The notes beneath the pieces are model-generated. The model searched no databases, was not told the origin of the DNA, and saw nothing but the letters and a program-made list of their open reading frames with translations. Shown here piece after piece: positions 24,101 through 36,150 of a DNA stretch of 64,000 nucleotides. The stretch is taken from positions 1-64,000 of the forward strand of contig VCAZ01000226.1 of the NCBI GenBank assembly GCA_005784505.1, in the 5' to 3' direction. The DNA comes from Bagarius yarrelli (lineage: Eukaryota > Chordata > Actinopteri > Siluriformes > Sisoridae). The translations under genes were made by a program, and so were the position numbers. Within the stretch, counting starts at the first letter, position 1. The number at the start of each line of letters is the position of its first letter.

Positions 24101-25659
24101 TTGCCGTAGACGAGGCTTTTAAAAAGCTGCGGAAAAGTTGATGCGAATGTAGGAATATAGGATGCGACCTGCCATTCGGTGCAATTACTTAACCGCTCCT
24201 CTGAGAACTGTTTTGCGCTCCCCCTGGCTCTCTCCTGTGGTGGTTTGCTGCTGATTTTTTTGTCATTGTGTACACATGGTTCAAATCTCACCATTGTTTA
24301 ACTCTTGGAGGTTTCTGAAGCGACCTCCAGACAGCCAGGAGAATTTGAGACCTTTATCTTTTTGGGGTTTTGGATTATATCTTCCTATCCTGGCCTCTCA
24401 CTTTGGCTCCTAATGAGTGAGTCAATGTGTGGCTGTGGCTGTAGCATTATCTCCCTGTTAATGAAGAGGCTCGGTTGCACGACCTGCTGCTCAGACCTGC
24501 TGTCCTGTAGTCAAACCTCAGAGCATCTGCAGCGACTGGCTACCGGTTGCCCACCACATCGAAAGGTAATTCTTTCAGTTTCACTTGCCAAGAATGTTTT
24601 CAAACTGGAAGAGACTTAACCTGGTGGTACTCTGATTGATGTTGTAATCTTATTTACTATTTTACCACCTTTATTTGCCCAGAACAGGGCGATACTCAGG
24701 TCAGAAGCTTTCACAAACTCTTGATGGACCAGTCATGCAAATATTTTTTTGCATTATTTACGATTTACAAAAAGGCTTCTTGTAAGTTCTACCACTAACA
24801 ATTCTATATTCGTTATGCTGCATTATGTGTCAAGTGTTCCAGACACTAAAAGTAATATTGATTAGCAACTCTGCTTTTATTTGCTTATAAAATGGCCTCA
24901 GCTTGCGGTTCAACATATTTACATCAAAACTCTAATTTCACCAAGCAGCACGGCTGACTTTGCATTGGTTTCTTCTGATGTTATTCAGCCATTGGCTGGG
25001 CTTCATAGAATATCCAAGTGTACTGCAGGAATTGATTTTATAATAGAACCTGGGGATTTAATGGCTGTGTTGCTGCCTTGACAACGACCACATCACCCAC
25101 TTTAACTTGGATTGTCTTTTGAATAGGTGCTGTTCACAGAATATCTGCTGCTTTTTTTTTTTTTTTTTTTGCTTCTCTACTGGTTGTCTGAAGCCTCATT
25201 TTGTTGCTCTGCAATAGCAGACGAGTGAAAGACGTCTATAACTGCACAGACTTGCTGAGCCTTTTCCCCCTTTCAGATTAGAAGGCTGTTTACTGTTTCA
25301 TTGAACACAAAACCTTTTCAGGACCTCACATTATACTTGTGAGAAGATCATGGTGGCTTGACATTTTGGCATTGCTTGCTCTGCGGTGTTTCTAGCCCCT
25401 GTTCAGGGGAAACTAATGGCCCCAAAGTTGTGTTTCTTGCTAGAAGTCTGTTTTTTGAGGCCTCTTATTTATTTATTTATTTTTTTTCAAAACCCCTTTA
25501 TGAAATAGTACGAATGTGATCAGCGTCACAGGATGACAAGTACTACTTGCTTTTATTTCGATTAAAACACATTTTTTAAATAATTCAGACTGGTAATAAA
25601 TCAAATAAGTATAAGAACCAAGACTGTTATTCACGCCTATTGTTCCTTAGTGTGCTGTA

Positions 25660-26170
25660 AAGACCTACACTCCTGCGGGATCATTCCGTGGGACCTGACG
25701 CAACGGAGTGTGGTGCGGGACAAGATTTGATGGGTGAATGTGGGTGCGGGTGGTAGAATCCTCGTGTTAGCGGATTGTGGGAGGTAAAATATCTTTAGCA
25801 CTCCTGTAAAATGCAAATATTTTAAAGTTAAATTACTTTATTTACAATGATTTGCAGGCGAGAGGTCGGAAGCTACAGTAACTAAGCTATGGAAACATCA
25901 CACAGGTGGATCGCATATATCATTCCATTAAATTAAACTCAAATAAAGCTAAACAGATTTGTTTATTTTTCATTTTCAATTTGTATTTAAAGTAAAGGTA
26001 GCAAGAAGAAACCATGAAAAAAAACCTTAAATGTTTACCTGTGGGATTTTTGCTTGAATATTGCAAGCAGGAACTGGAAAAAAAAAATGTATATAATTTT
26101 GTGGGAGCAGGACAGAATCTTGCCCCATGGGAGTGAGACAAATAAATCTGTCTTGTGCAGATCTCTGTTC
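25660..26170. mobile_element. Possible decayed DNA-transposon element
   Basis: The left part contains CTGCGGGATCATTCCGTGGG and GTGCGGGACAAGATTTGATGG. The right part contains GTGGGAGCAGGACAGAATC and CTGTCTTGTGCAGATCTCTG. These wordings recall a GC-rich-ended hAT-like repeat common in fish, and parts of the two ends are complementary (AAGATT...GTCCTGC). The centre is AT-rich and non-coding. The family name is not certain. Confidence 0.4.
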
Positions 26171-26963
26171 ATCTGCTGATATAAAGTTGTTGTTAGGCAA
26201 TGCTATCGTTAATTTGACATGAATAATGAGTTAACCTTAGCACACCTTGTGTGAAATGACCAATCACAGGAGTTCGCCCAGCTACCGAAGCCTCCTCTTA
26301 TCCCCTACGTTACTTTCTTGATGAACACAAACAATAGAGTGCCAAATAATTTCTTGAGTTTGGTCTGGTGAGCTCTAAGTAAAAAAAAAAAAAAAAATAT
26401 AAGCAAAAACATTTAAGGCTAATACATTTTCAGTTTAATGTTATTAAAAAAGAATCACTAGTCAAAGCTCACTAGTCTCTTTCAGTGGCATCATCGTGCT
26501 TTCCAGGTAATATTTTGGAACGACTAAAAAGAAAAAAAGAAAATGTATATTTATTAGTTCAATGCATTAACCACTGCTTTACCACTTGCCCTAATTCCTA
26601 AAAAAACTAGCACACCGATATTAGCCTAAAACGCTAAATCGTGATGGAGTTCCGCATCCACTTCTACTGTGTGGTTTGTTCTCTGTGAGGACATGCATTA
26701 AATATTGCTATTGGGTATCATCGATAGCGGAAAAAGCAGGATCAAGATTGCACATTCCTACTTTTCTGTACAAGCGGTTTAAAGTTTCCTTCCTGAGCCC
26801 TTGCTGGAGCCGTAATCCATGAATAGCAATAGGATCAATTGATATCCTTTTCAGTACAACGTACACTCAAGGACATCAGAAATCCACAGCCTAGTGATTT
26901 ACATGGATAAAAGAAGTGGGAGACTTTACTTCGGATCCCATAGACTGAGTTGTGTACCGTTTT

Positions 26964-26986
26964 TATATATATATATATATATATAC
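26964..26986. repeat. (TA)n microsatellite
   Basis: Short pure TA run. Confidence 0.9.
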
Positions 26987-27740
26987 AAATTCATAAAATG
27001 AAGCCAACAACCAGACTTCTACAGGGCCTGCTGTGATTTAGCCAAGTCACTTAGAGAACAGTCACTTAGCACCAGGACCAAAGTGGAATTAAAGTCTCAT
27101 TTTCCACTTGAAGAGCAGTTTGTGTCCTTTTGGCCGTGATTAATGAAGTTTGGTTAGTGCGCTTATGTATGAAGGGATACCTCACTTGTTTTTTGCCCCT
27201 GTGGGAAGATACTGAGCGGTCTAGCGTGTCAAATGCTGCACCAGCTGCCTAAATTCACAGTGAGAGTCATCCATCATGGCTGCATCTTCCTGTCGCTCGG
27301 TATATCCTTCCATGCAGCCTGAGGAGAACTTCTTTAAACACATTAGCTTTTAAACACTGACCCAAACTGCTAATTTACTTTGTAAATAAATGGCTCTTAA
27401 AGAGAGTCAGGAGTTCTCTGAGGTCTGGCTGTAGTTAGCTTTCTAAAATCCTTGCGGATGAACAACCGGCGGTTTAAAAACTTATTTTACATTCAGATCT
27501 CATTCTGGAATTAATTCAATGGGTTAAAAAATACCCACACCTGCTGTTGTCACACTAATTTGCATGTTATTTTTTCATTCGTGGAACATTATTGAAATGC
27601 CAGTGTAAGAAAATATTTACCCAGATTGCATCATCCAGCTTCTGATTCAGCAAATACAAAGAGTGTAAAAAGGATGGCCAAAGACTGGGTCCCAGAGCCA
27701 GACAAATATCTCGGACAGAGTAGTTCCTGTACTTTAATAG

Positions 27741-27842
27741 AGAGAGAGACACACACACACACACACACTTGATTAACGCGAATCTCATTGTTTTGCTAAT
27801 TGAGTTCAGTGCACAGCTCTTAATGACACCAGGGTCTCCTTT

Positions 27843-27873
<31 letters not shown>
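27741..27873. repeat. (GA)(CA) and (CT)n microsatellites
   Basis: GAGAGACACACAC at 27741-27769 and a (CT)n run at 27843-27873 flank about 70 bp of unique sequence. Confidence 0.9.
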
Positions 27874-27878
<5 letters not shown>

Positions 27879-29580
27879 TTACAGTCTATTTTAAGAATAA
27901 GAGGTGCTACCGTAAAGCGCTGCTGTGGGTTTCTCTCTTTTTCTTGCTCACCCACCACCACACGCTCTCGCTCGATCCTGAGAAAGGGTTTAATATTCAC
28001 ACAGGGTTGTGTTTGTTGGAGCGTCCTGATAGAAATCAATGCAAATTCCTGCATTTGTTACTCAGTTATACACTGTTATAGAAAAGGTTTTATATTTTTC
28101 TTTACATTTTTTTTAGTTGTTTAAAATTTTATTTATTTATTTATTTTTGATGTTGAATTGTTTTCCCTAACCTTTGTTTCTTAATATTGCCCTTTGTGTT
28201 TTGTTGAAGCTACTCTGTTACCCTGAACAAGATCCCACCAGTAGTTGTCATGGTTACTGAAGAGTCATCATCTTGTAGCTTTGTTTAACTCTTGAACTCC
28301 TTTCTGGTTTATTTTGTGCACTTAGTCTTCCTCGTTATGGGCAAGTCAAGTGCTCTTGTAGCTCGGCTGGTAGAACGGCTGCTCGGGGAACTTTTAGATG
28401 AATGCTGATGGTTGTACTTTTTGACCAGTACAAAATACAAGCTTTGCAGCGTTTGACACAATCATTGGGGTCTGTCCTGAAAGTGTCCCACGCAACACTA
28501 CAGCCCTACTGACGTCTCCATTAGAGACACTGCTCTACTCCGTATTGCCGGTGTGCCCTACGCTAACGAGGCTTGTTCATCTACACTTCTCTAAGTGCAT
28601 GCAGCAGTTTTGTATTACAAAAGCCCACCATTAGCACGAAAACTGTTTATGCCAAAATATTCATCTAAATTTGTAAACGTGAAATAGCCATTGAAGTATT
28701 CATGGTCATTTTAAGAGACCCGGTCCATAAGATGAACCCCGAAATTGTTTGCATTTGCAATTCTTTTCAGAGCAGCTGTGAATCAAATTTGCAGAGGAAC
28801 TCATTTTGCAGTGTGCCTCGTTTTTGTGGTGTTCCCCTAGCACATGCTAATGAAGTCTGTTTTCCACCTGCAGCCACTCTTGCCTATCCGTGAGTTCTTT
28901 TTGTAAACCCACCGACCCCAAACGGACTCTTTTTAATATCCTGTCCTGATTTAATGCTTAATCCACAAATCTCGTTTTTTTTTTTTGTTGTTTTTTTTTT
29001 TTTTAAAGAGAAATCCTTTCAGTAATTAGTAATTATGAAGTCTGCCTCGTGTTCAGGCGCACACCTTCAACAACCTTGTTTATGCTGAACGCAGTCTAAC
29101 GCAGCCCTGAAGGTGTGGACAGAATCGCGCCGTCATCGTAGCACTGCCTCCTTGCAATCTTAGGACAGGTTTAAAAAGGTACACGATGAAAGTTTCATCA
29201 CCTGTCCTTAATTGAAAATGCACTGGACACAATGGTAGACAAAGGTCATGCTCAGTTTCCATAGTAACCATAAGCCAGTGATGAAAATACATATGTGCTT
29301 CCTCTTGGTGTCTCAATGGAAATTCTTTGTATTTCTTCCAGATAAAAAATGTAGCATACAGTTGTTTTCACGAGGTTTGTTTATCACAGTTCAGACGTTT
29401 ATTGTTGCATTCCAAAAAACAGACTTCATAGATAACAACACAGAATTCACACCAGCTTTATTGGTAAATCAAATTTTTGTCTTCAGATTCTTTTCTGCTC
29501 ATCGGCCTCAAAATTCTAGGCTTCTTTATAAAATGTCTGCATTTTTTAGACACTACCAAGTTTTAAATGTCTGTATGATG

Positions 29581-29905
29581 TCAGTTCAAGAAGCTTTATT
29601 GTCATTTCAACCATATATAGCAGAATGCAGTACACGGTGAGATGAAATAACGTTTCTCCAGGACCCCCCGGTGCTACACAAAACATAGAATTACACAAAA
29701 TAACAAAGAGCCACTAAACAGGATAGACATAAAGTGCGTGTGTGCAACCTGGTGCAGAACAGTGCAATAAACAATACAAACATTACAAAGACAGTGCGAA
29801 AAAAGACAATACAGAACATAACACAATAGCGCAATAGCCGACCATATTGTAGATAAGGTAGGACATGAAATGTGCAAATTAACAACAATATTGTGCAAAT
29901 AGCAT
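29581..29905. repeat. Interspersed fish repeat ('CTTTATTGTCATTTC' type)
   Basis: The block begins TTCAAGAAGCTTTATTGTC, continues through AACCATATATAGCAGAATGC and GTTTCTCCAGGACC, and then becomes a run of AACA/GTGCAA-type words (CAGTGCAATAAACAATAC, GTGCAAATAGC). I recognise this wording from many fish genomes as a high-copy repeat, perhaps the 3' part of a non-LTR element on the minus strand. The open frames on the minus strand here are products of the AACA/TGTT bias. Confidence 0.6.
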
Positions 29906-31310
29906 TGTAAAGTGACTATAGCACAGTTTTAACCATAAACGTAGACAGAAAATTTCTTAACCAAAAACATTTCTTTATGAATTTTTCTCTCCAACATGAA
30001 AAAAGGGTTTTGATTATGTCAGTTGATTTTTATTAATATGTATAATCGGACCCTGTGTCTGATAGTCAGAGAGGAATAAAAGTTTTTCTCTCCCTCACAC
30101 GTATTCACAAGCTCTGCACTCATTTACATCACTCAGAAATTCCATTGCCTGATCAAATAAGGATTTGATGGGATAAAAATATCATAGCAGTTTTAAGAGA
30201 CACATTAACGCTATATTGGACTATTAAAAAGTTATTAACTTAAACAGAAGCTGCTAACTAGTTGGTGATGTAACTGCCTGTCTGCCGCTGTCTAAACAAA
30301 AGCTGCCTGATTTTGGAGTTGACTGAAGGAGGAATTGGTGTGCACAACTGAGAAATTAGTACTGCTGCTCCCTTTACACTGTCTGAGTGATCGCGGATTG
30401 AATGTAAAAAGCTAGCACACAGTTAAACGCAATTTCATTAACAAATATTAACATATTCGAGTCCGGCGCTATTTACAATTATTTTAACTTCAACTGATTA
30501 AGTAGTCCTAGCGTTTACATTTCAAATCGCATGCCATTTTGGCGCTTATCAGTCACCCGAAATCCTCAAAATAGAACAAATCTCCCTTTTACTAGTAAAG
30601 ATATGTGATCAAGGGGCAACGCACACAAGCACATGCACTTGACTTGTTTTCTAGCGTGTCATTACGCTAGCAGAAGTTAAACGTGGCAAGTGTTGGCAAA
30701 AAGTTAGGGATATGTTGCTCTAATGCTATGAGGAAGTCAGCAGAGCAACTTCGAGAACCAGATCTTGCGAAATTCCATCGACGTGAAGTTACAGTATGTG
30801 CCTTGACGTTTCGCTAAAGTCTTTCCCAAGCTCGTTAATGCTCATGTTTATTTAATCCTCATCACAAGATAAAATTTTGACTTGATTAGATTTTCTTTTA
30901 CAGGAAATTGATTTTTTTTTAGCACCCCTACAGCCTCCTTCATTCTTCATCTGTTCCCTCCGTTTGTGGTTAGAATGCCAGAAGCCTGTTGGAGGCTTTG
31001 CTTTGTTTTAGTTCCTCCTGAAATGTAAGATAAATGAGCTGTCACTGAAGTGTACACTGTGGTAATAAGCAAAGAAACGATGCGTCTGAATAGAGTATTC
31101 CAGCTTGGCTGCAGGTTAAAAACAAACTTTAAAGACCTGGGTTTGTTCCGGACATGGTGTCTGTGATTGCAGTTGTTTGTTCGGCTGGTGATTTAGTGCA
31201 GGGGGACTGGGTGGGGTTTGGATTTCACCAGTACTGATAGATAGTTTGGCCTGTATATACCGATAACCGATAGTTTTTAAAACAGATGTGTAATGGTACT
31301 GAAAAAGTGT
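29906..31310. other. Non-coding stretch, no gene seen
   Basis: Unremarkable AT-rich sequence with no repeat that I can name and no supported exon. Confidence 0.5.
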
Positions 31311-31313
31311 ACA

Positions 31314-31860
31314 CACAGCCATGTGAAGAAATTAGGACACCCCATTAAATATTTAGTTCTTTATTAAGAAATGTTAACATATCGATAGTCTTGTATTCAT
31401 TTTTCTCTGGAAAAGTTAATTGCAGGTAAACGGCAAAAAATAAAAACATTATTTTTGCCCCTTAAACAAAAGATTCCAACACAAATGTGTAATCAATCTA
31501 AGGAAACAGTTGAAAGTTAAACATGTGAAGTGTTTTTCTGATTTGTATGCACTTTCAGTCGTGCACTTTCAACATCAACTCGTCAACATTAGCAGGAGCC
31601 TGCTGTGGGTCACGTCATGACACTCTAGGGTTTTTGCTGACTTCTTTTAGCAGCTTGCTGTCTGCTTTCGGGGTAAACTTGCTTGGACGGCCAGATCTGG
31701 TCATGTTGTCAGTTGTTTTGAATGTCCTCCACTTTTGTGGTCAGTGGATTTCCTTTAGAATCCCTTTCCAGACTCATAAGCTGCTACAATCTTCTTTCTG
31801 AAGGCCTCGGACAGCTCTTTCCATCTCACCATGGTGTTCAGTGTCACTTCAACAGACAAG
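31314..31860 (-). pseudogene. Tc1/mariner transposase remnant, N-terminal part
   Basis: The minus strand starts ATGGTGAGATGG at 31832 and reads MVRWKELSEAFRKKIVAAYE, the N-terminal helix-turn-helix typical of fish Tc1-like transposases. A stop and a frame change follow, then wording such as RSGRPSKFTPKADSK and LLKEVSKNPRVS, the second DNA-binding helix region. The catalytic DDE part is absent: only about 520 bp separate the start codon from the 31314 end, where CACAGCCATGTGAAGAAATT and then AGGACACCCC look like the outer end of the terminal inverted repeat. This is an internally deleted, dead copy. Confidence 0.85.
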
Positions 31861-33000
31861 AGCACACCAAACTAAATGTCTGAGGTTAAAAGATTCAAAA
31901 AGCTGAGAATCAATGTTGAATCACGTGTGTGATTTTTAGCTATTTTAAGTGGAAATAAATGTTGGGATTTCTTACCAGCAATAGTTCTTTTTTTTTTTTT
32001 TTAAAGAAGATTTTACAGAAAGTTTTTAAAAGTTTAGTGTGTGTGTGTGTGGTATATAAGCCAGCTTTACACACCCAACCTCTAGTTGTCGTAGCGAACG
32101 CCACAGTAAACGCTGTAACATCTGCCCAGCATCCCTTGTCTCACTCGATAGCTTTCAAGGTAAATTCTTTACATTGTACTTAATAAAACCAGTTTATAGC
32201 AGTACATCCTGTTATATTTATGTATTAAACAATATCTGATTGATATATATATATATATATAGAATAGATATCAAATAACTTAAAAAACACTTAAAAAATG
32301 TAAGAAAATGTAAGATAATGATAGGGATGATTTATTTATTTATTTTTATATAGTTGTGGTGCTGCTAAGGACACTTTTGATGAATATTTAGTATATCAAT
32401 TATGTTGAATTTGTTACTGATGTTAACCTTCTGATTAGTTTGTTCTGGAAGAATGAACTTTCTAATAATAAAATGAGAACGTCAGTGATCTCCTGAGCAC
32501 CTCATTGCCACTTACTCATATTCAGGTGAAAGGTGTTGGTCTGAAGGTGCTGTGTCGGGCGTTGTTTATACGTTTCACGCTTTAACACAGATACTTATTA
32601 TACAGTCTACAGACAGAGAAACACAACCCCTAAAAAGTGTGTATTAGAGTGTTGTGCAGTACTGCTCTCTGCTGGCTGACGAAGGAAACACATGTCATTC
32701 ATTGTCTATGCACTGAAGCTGTACACGCAGTCTAAACAACATCAAATATATTAATAAATACTCTAGGAAATTTATCCTTAATATAATTCTGCATGATGTC
32801 ATGTTATATTTATTAGTTTTATTAATTGTTGTTTATTGATCGATCGATCCATTTGGAACTATTTTAAAATAAGTTGTTGCTATGGTTACTGCATCACCAC
32901 CCTCAGCTGGCTGATGCTTTTCACCGAATGACTTTAAAATATCTTTCTCTGTATGTGTGCATGTCCTCTTCAAAGCTGTCCCTCTCTAGGCACGTGTCTT
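31861..33000. other. Non-coding stretch, no gene seen
   Basis: Contains a short (TG) run near 32038, a (TA) run at 32241-32260 and AT-rich sequence. The opposite terminal repeat of the neighbouring Tc1 remnant was not found here, so that element is truncated on this side. Confidence 0.5.
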
Positions 33001-33007
33001 CGTAGCG

Positions 33008-33081
33008 CTCTCTCTCTCTCTCTCTCTCACTATTTTCTTTTTCTGCTCTCTCTCTCTCTCTCTCTCTCTCTATTTTTCTTT

Positions 33082-33128
<47 letters not shown>

Positions 33129-33232
33129 GTTGTTTTTTTTTTTTTTTTTCTCTGTTTCTCTCTTCCTTCTGTCTCTCTCTCTCTCTCTCTCTCTGTCTGT
33201 GTGTGTGTGTGTAGGAGACAGAGAGAGAGAGT
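33008..33232. repeat. (CT)n pyrimidine-rich array ending in (GT)n
   Basis: Several (CT)n blocks alternate with T-tracts (a pure T block at about 33131-33149), ending in GTGTGT and GAGAGA. With the T/C-rich sequence at 33400-33675 it forms an unusually long polypyrimidine region upstream of the exon at 33678. It can adopt triplex (H-DNA) structure. Confidence 0.9.
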
Positions 33233-33677
33233 TGGGGTTTATAATCCGAGACGCTCATATCGTGTCTCTTGCTGCATTAATGCTGATGTTCATTGTTTTA
33301 TCTGGAAGCATGAATAAAACATGAGATGTTTATTCACACACACAGACACACACACATATACACACACAGACAGTAACAGGAAACTCTAATAACCATAAAT
33401 TTTTCCCCCTCCCCTCCTTTATTCCTTCATTCCCCTCACTTCTCGACTCGCACCTTTTTACCTTTTACTTCACGTTATTTCTTTTCTTCTCTTTCCTGCA
33501 TTTTCTTCTTGTTTTTTGTTTCCTCCTCTTTTCATTGTTGTTGTTCATCCCTACTTCTTGACTTTCTTTTCTTTCTTACTTTCTTTCCTGCTTTTCTTTT
33601 TCGCTTGTTGCTGTCTTTTTGTTTGCCCTCTGCTCATCTCACGCTCCCCTTTTCCCCTTCTCTTTTCTTTCTCTCAG

Positions 33678-34425
33678 AATGCCGGGAAGTCGTTGTCCTC
33701 CTCAGGCAGCCTAGCGAAGGTTCAGAAAGTAGCAAGCTGGCTTTTAGAAATGAACCAGGACCTGCTGGTTCCCGAACCCGTGCCGGAGCCAGAACCTGAA
33801 CCCGGACACATGAACCGCGAGCGAGAGCCTCAGCCAGAGGAGAGAGCGAGGAGAGGAGGACGAGGAGGAGGACGATGAGGAGGAGGAGGAAGAGGAGGAG
33901 CGAGAGCGATCCGGAGATGCTGAAGAAGCAGAAGAGGATCCCTGGCCTTCGGGAAGGGAGTCTGTAAGCCAGAACGAGGGCGCGGAAGACGGCAGGAGAG
34001 AGGAAGTGAACGGAGGAGAGAAAGCTGTCCAGTGGTTGTGGGAGCAGGAGCAGAGGAGACGCAGGCGGAGACAGAGGAACGATGGTGGGGATGAGGAGCA
34101 GAACAACAATCACCACGACGACGAAACAGATGGAGGAGCAGGTGAAGGAGAAAGACCGGTACAGACAGGGCTGCGCTCTGAGGAAGACGAGGAGGACGGG
34201 GAGAGAGAGGAGGAGGAGGAGATGGACCAGGAGAGCGACGAGTTTGAAGCATCAGAGGACAGTGCGAGAGAGGAGGATGAGGAAGGGGAGGAGGATGAGG
34301 AAGGAGAGACAAGACTTCACTCTTCTTCGCTCAAAACCGGAACATCAGATTCAAATGATAATGCCGGCGTCCAATCAGGACGACAGAACCAAAGCTCATC
34401 TTCGTCCCAGCACACGCACCCGCAG
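33678..34425 (+). CDS. Internal coding exon, acidic low-complexity protein segment
   Basis: The exon is bounded by a long T/C tract with TTTCTCTCAG|AAT at 33677/33678 and by CCGCAG|GTAAGA at 34425/34426, a near-consensus donor. The first ~55 codons, read from AAT at 33678, give a Ser-rich start, a helix-like stretch (SLAKVQKVASWLLEMNQDLL) and a Pro-Glu repeat. That frame ends at TGA 33876-33878. The next frame is open from 33814 to the donor and gives Glu/Asp runs, an AVQWLWEQEQ stretch followed by six Arg, further Glu/Asp runs and a Ser-rich end. Exon length is 748 nt, one more than a multiple of three, although both ends look like phase 0. This suggests an extra base, real or an assembly slip, in the GAG/GGA repeats at about 33814-33876. 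The protein is probably disordered and highly charged; I do not recognise its family. It has no start codon of its own. Confidence 0.7.
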
Positions 34426-34796
34426 GTAAGACACTTTAATTTTAATTCGCGTGGTTGTGTACTGACAGAGAAAACTTTAAGGACGCTTGCTTCATCTTTA
34501 AGCTGGTTAAAGCTCGTTTCCTGCTACTTACAGGCCAATAGAAACAAAGTGGGTGGGGCTAAAAAGTGCAGTGCTTTCATTACAATTTTTGAGTCCTAAC
34601 AAGAATATATTTGTTCTTTATCCTATGACGTTTAAAAGTTTTCCTTTAAAGAATCGTAATAAAAAAAAAGAGACATTATGTTAAGGCTTTACACAGCCAG
34701 ATCCAGATGTTTACTGTTTGTAGTATGTCTGTAGTTAGAAAAAGGCATTAGAAAATAGATGCATCAAATATAATCATAATAAGCAAAAGAATAAGT

Positions 34797-35060
34797 AGGG
34801 TTGCATACAGGCGGAGAAGGTCTGGGAAATCTTAGAAACTTTCCATGAGAAATTCATCTCGGAATTTTGGTAGTATTTCAAGATGGAACTTACAGAAATT
34901 ATTGGGAATTTATTTAAATTATTTAGAAATTTGGTGAAATTTATATAAACTGTATAAATGAATAAATATAAATTTTGATTTGTTTATAAGCCGACATGCA
35001 AGCGAACTAATCCACATTTTAAACATATCAGTATGGCTGTATGGTATGGAGGAACATGCA
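34797..35060. mobile_element. Interspersed repeat fragment, probably hAT-related
   Basis: The segment GGGTTGCATACAGGC, GAAACTTTCCATGAGAAATT, GGAATTTTGGTAG, TTATTGGGAATTTATTT and ATAAGCCGACATGCAAGC follows the wording of a high-copy fish repeat with iterated 'GGAATTT' motifs that I associate with hAT-type transposons. The ends are not visible and the assignment is from memory. Confidence 0.5.
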
Positions 35061-36054
35061 GTGCATGCAGAGCAGAGTCAGCTTTGTGTAGTTTGTCTCC
35101 CTCTAGTGGACGTAGTGTGTTTACACTGTCAAATTCAGCTGCTCAACTGAAGACTGAAAATTTATTCCAAATTTTTTTTTATTATTAGAATTACATGACT
35201 AATTGTGTGTGTGTGTGCATGTGTGTGTAATCCTCCCTCACGTGCAGCAACATCTTATTACATTTACTCCAACATGTTGGACATACTTTATACTCCCTAT
35301 TTGTTTTATTTTAATCACTTATTCTCTTTACTTGTTGGTGTGTTTTTGTTGATTGCTTTCCTCTTATATTTATTTTTTTAAGATGTTTTGTCATCTACTC
35401 AGCACTTCAGTAATTTATTGGGTTTAAAGGGGAAATCGATTCTTAATCTACACTTTTTTTCTAATTCTTTTTCTGTGTAAATACATGTTTACATCCTTAC
35501 ATTTTAACCAGAATTGGAGTTTCTATGCTTTTTGTTTATAGTTGGAATTTCTGTATGACATCATCTTCCATCTTAAAAAAGATCATCTTGATTCCATAAA
35601 TTTACTTTTTAAAGTTGTTGTTCAGGATGAAGAAGCTTCGAATGACACATGGAAACGTCAGATTATTATAACAGTTATGAAGCGTAAGGACACACTGTAC
35701 CTCGGCTCAAGCACCTGCAACAGTGTGTGAAACCCTGTGTTATCCACGACGGGGAACGGGCACAAATCCTTGGCTATAAAATCGCCACAGACTGAGTAAT
35801 TCGCGCCGCTTTTTTTGTTTTTTTTTTTAAGAATCCTTTCGATGTTGCTTGTCCATTTTGTCCAGCATACATACGTACATGCGTCAGTCAGTGCTTACGT
35901 AACAGACTAAACTTAATGTAAAAGTTCTGAACACATGTGCAGTACGTTTTGGACTGCTTCCGTACTTTATTTCATTAAATTAAAGTGGCGACGAACGCTC
36001 TGTTGCACGTATAATTCTGTTGCACGCGCAGGCCCGCACCGCCGTGATCTTATT

Positions 36055-36150
36055 TCATTTTAGAATCGATTCTAGACTTCTGAGAATCAATTCAGGAATC
36101 GTTAGAGACGGAGTCGTGATGAATTGAATTGTTTTCCCGTCGCTAGAATT
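36055..36150. mobile_element. AATCGATT-type repeat fragment
   Basis: TTTAGAATCGATTCTAGAC, GAGAATCAATTCAGGAATCG and GTGATGAATTGAATTG are iterations of an AATCGATTC-like word typical of the terminal region of a fish DNA transposon. Only a fragment is present. Confidence 0.4.

Larger units (their letters stand above)
18940..29580. other. Presumed intron, no exon recognised
   Basis: Apart from the listed repeats, no frame shows a credible exon. Best splice-like signal: TTCTTTCCTTACAG near 22629, but no donor or coding content follows. A poly-A run (21714-21726) and a poly-T run (21742-21762) face each other across a short spacer and could form a hairpin. Stretches at about 27200-27480 and 28690-28960 look more complex and less repetitive than their surroundings and are possible conserved non-coding elements, which cannot be tested here. 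Confidence 0.5.

Noticed and set aside
24305..24619. Plus-strand frame of 104 codons
   Set aside because: No acceptor or donor borders, no motif, and a non-ATG start; treated as chance.
28355..28400. GTAGCTCGGCTGGTAGAACGG, resembling a tRNA A-box
   Set aside because: No B-box at the proper distance and no foldable tRNA.
33634..34312. Long minus-strand open frames (up to 160 codons) opposite the acidic exon, rich in Pro, Leu and Ser
   Set aside because: They arise because GAG/GAC-rich coding sequence lacks stops on the opposite strand; there is no splice or start context, and the plus-strand exon has proper borders.
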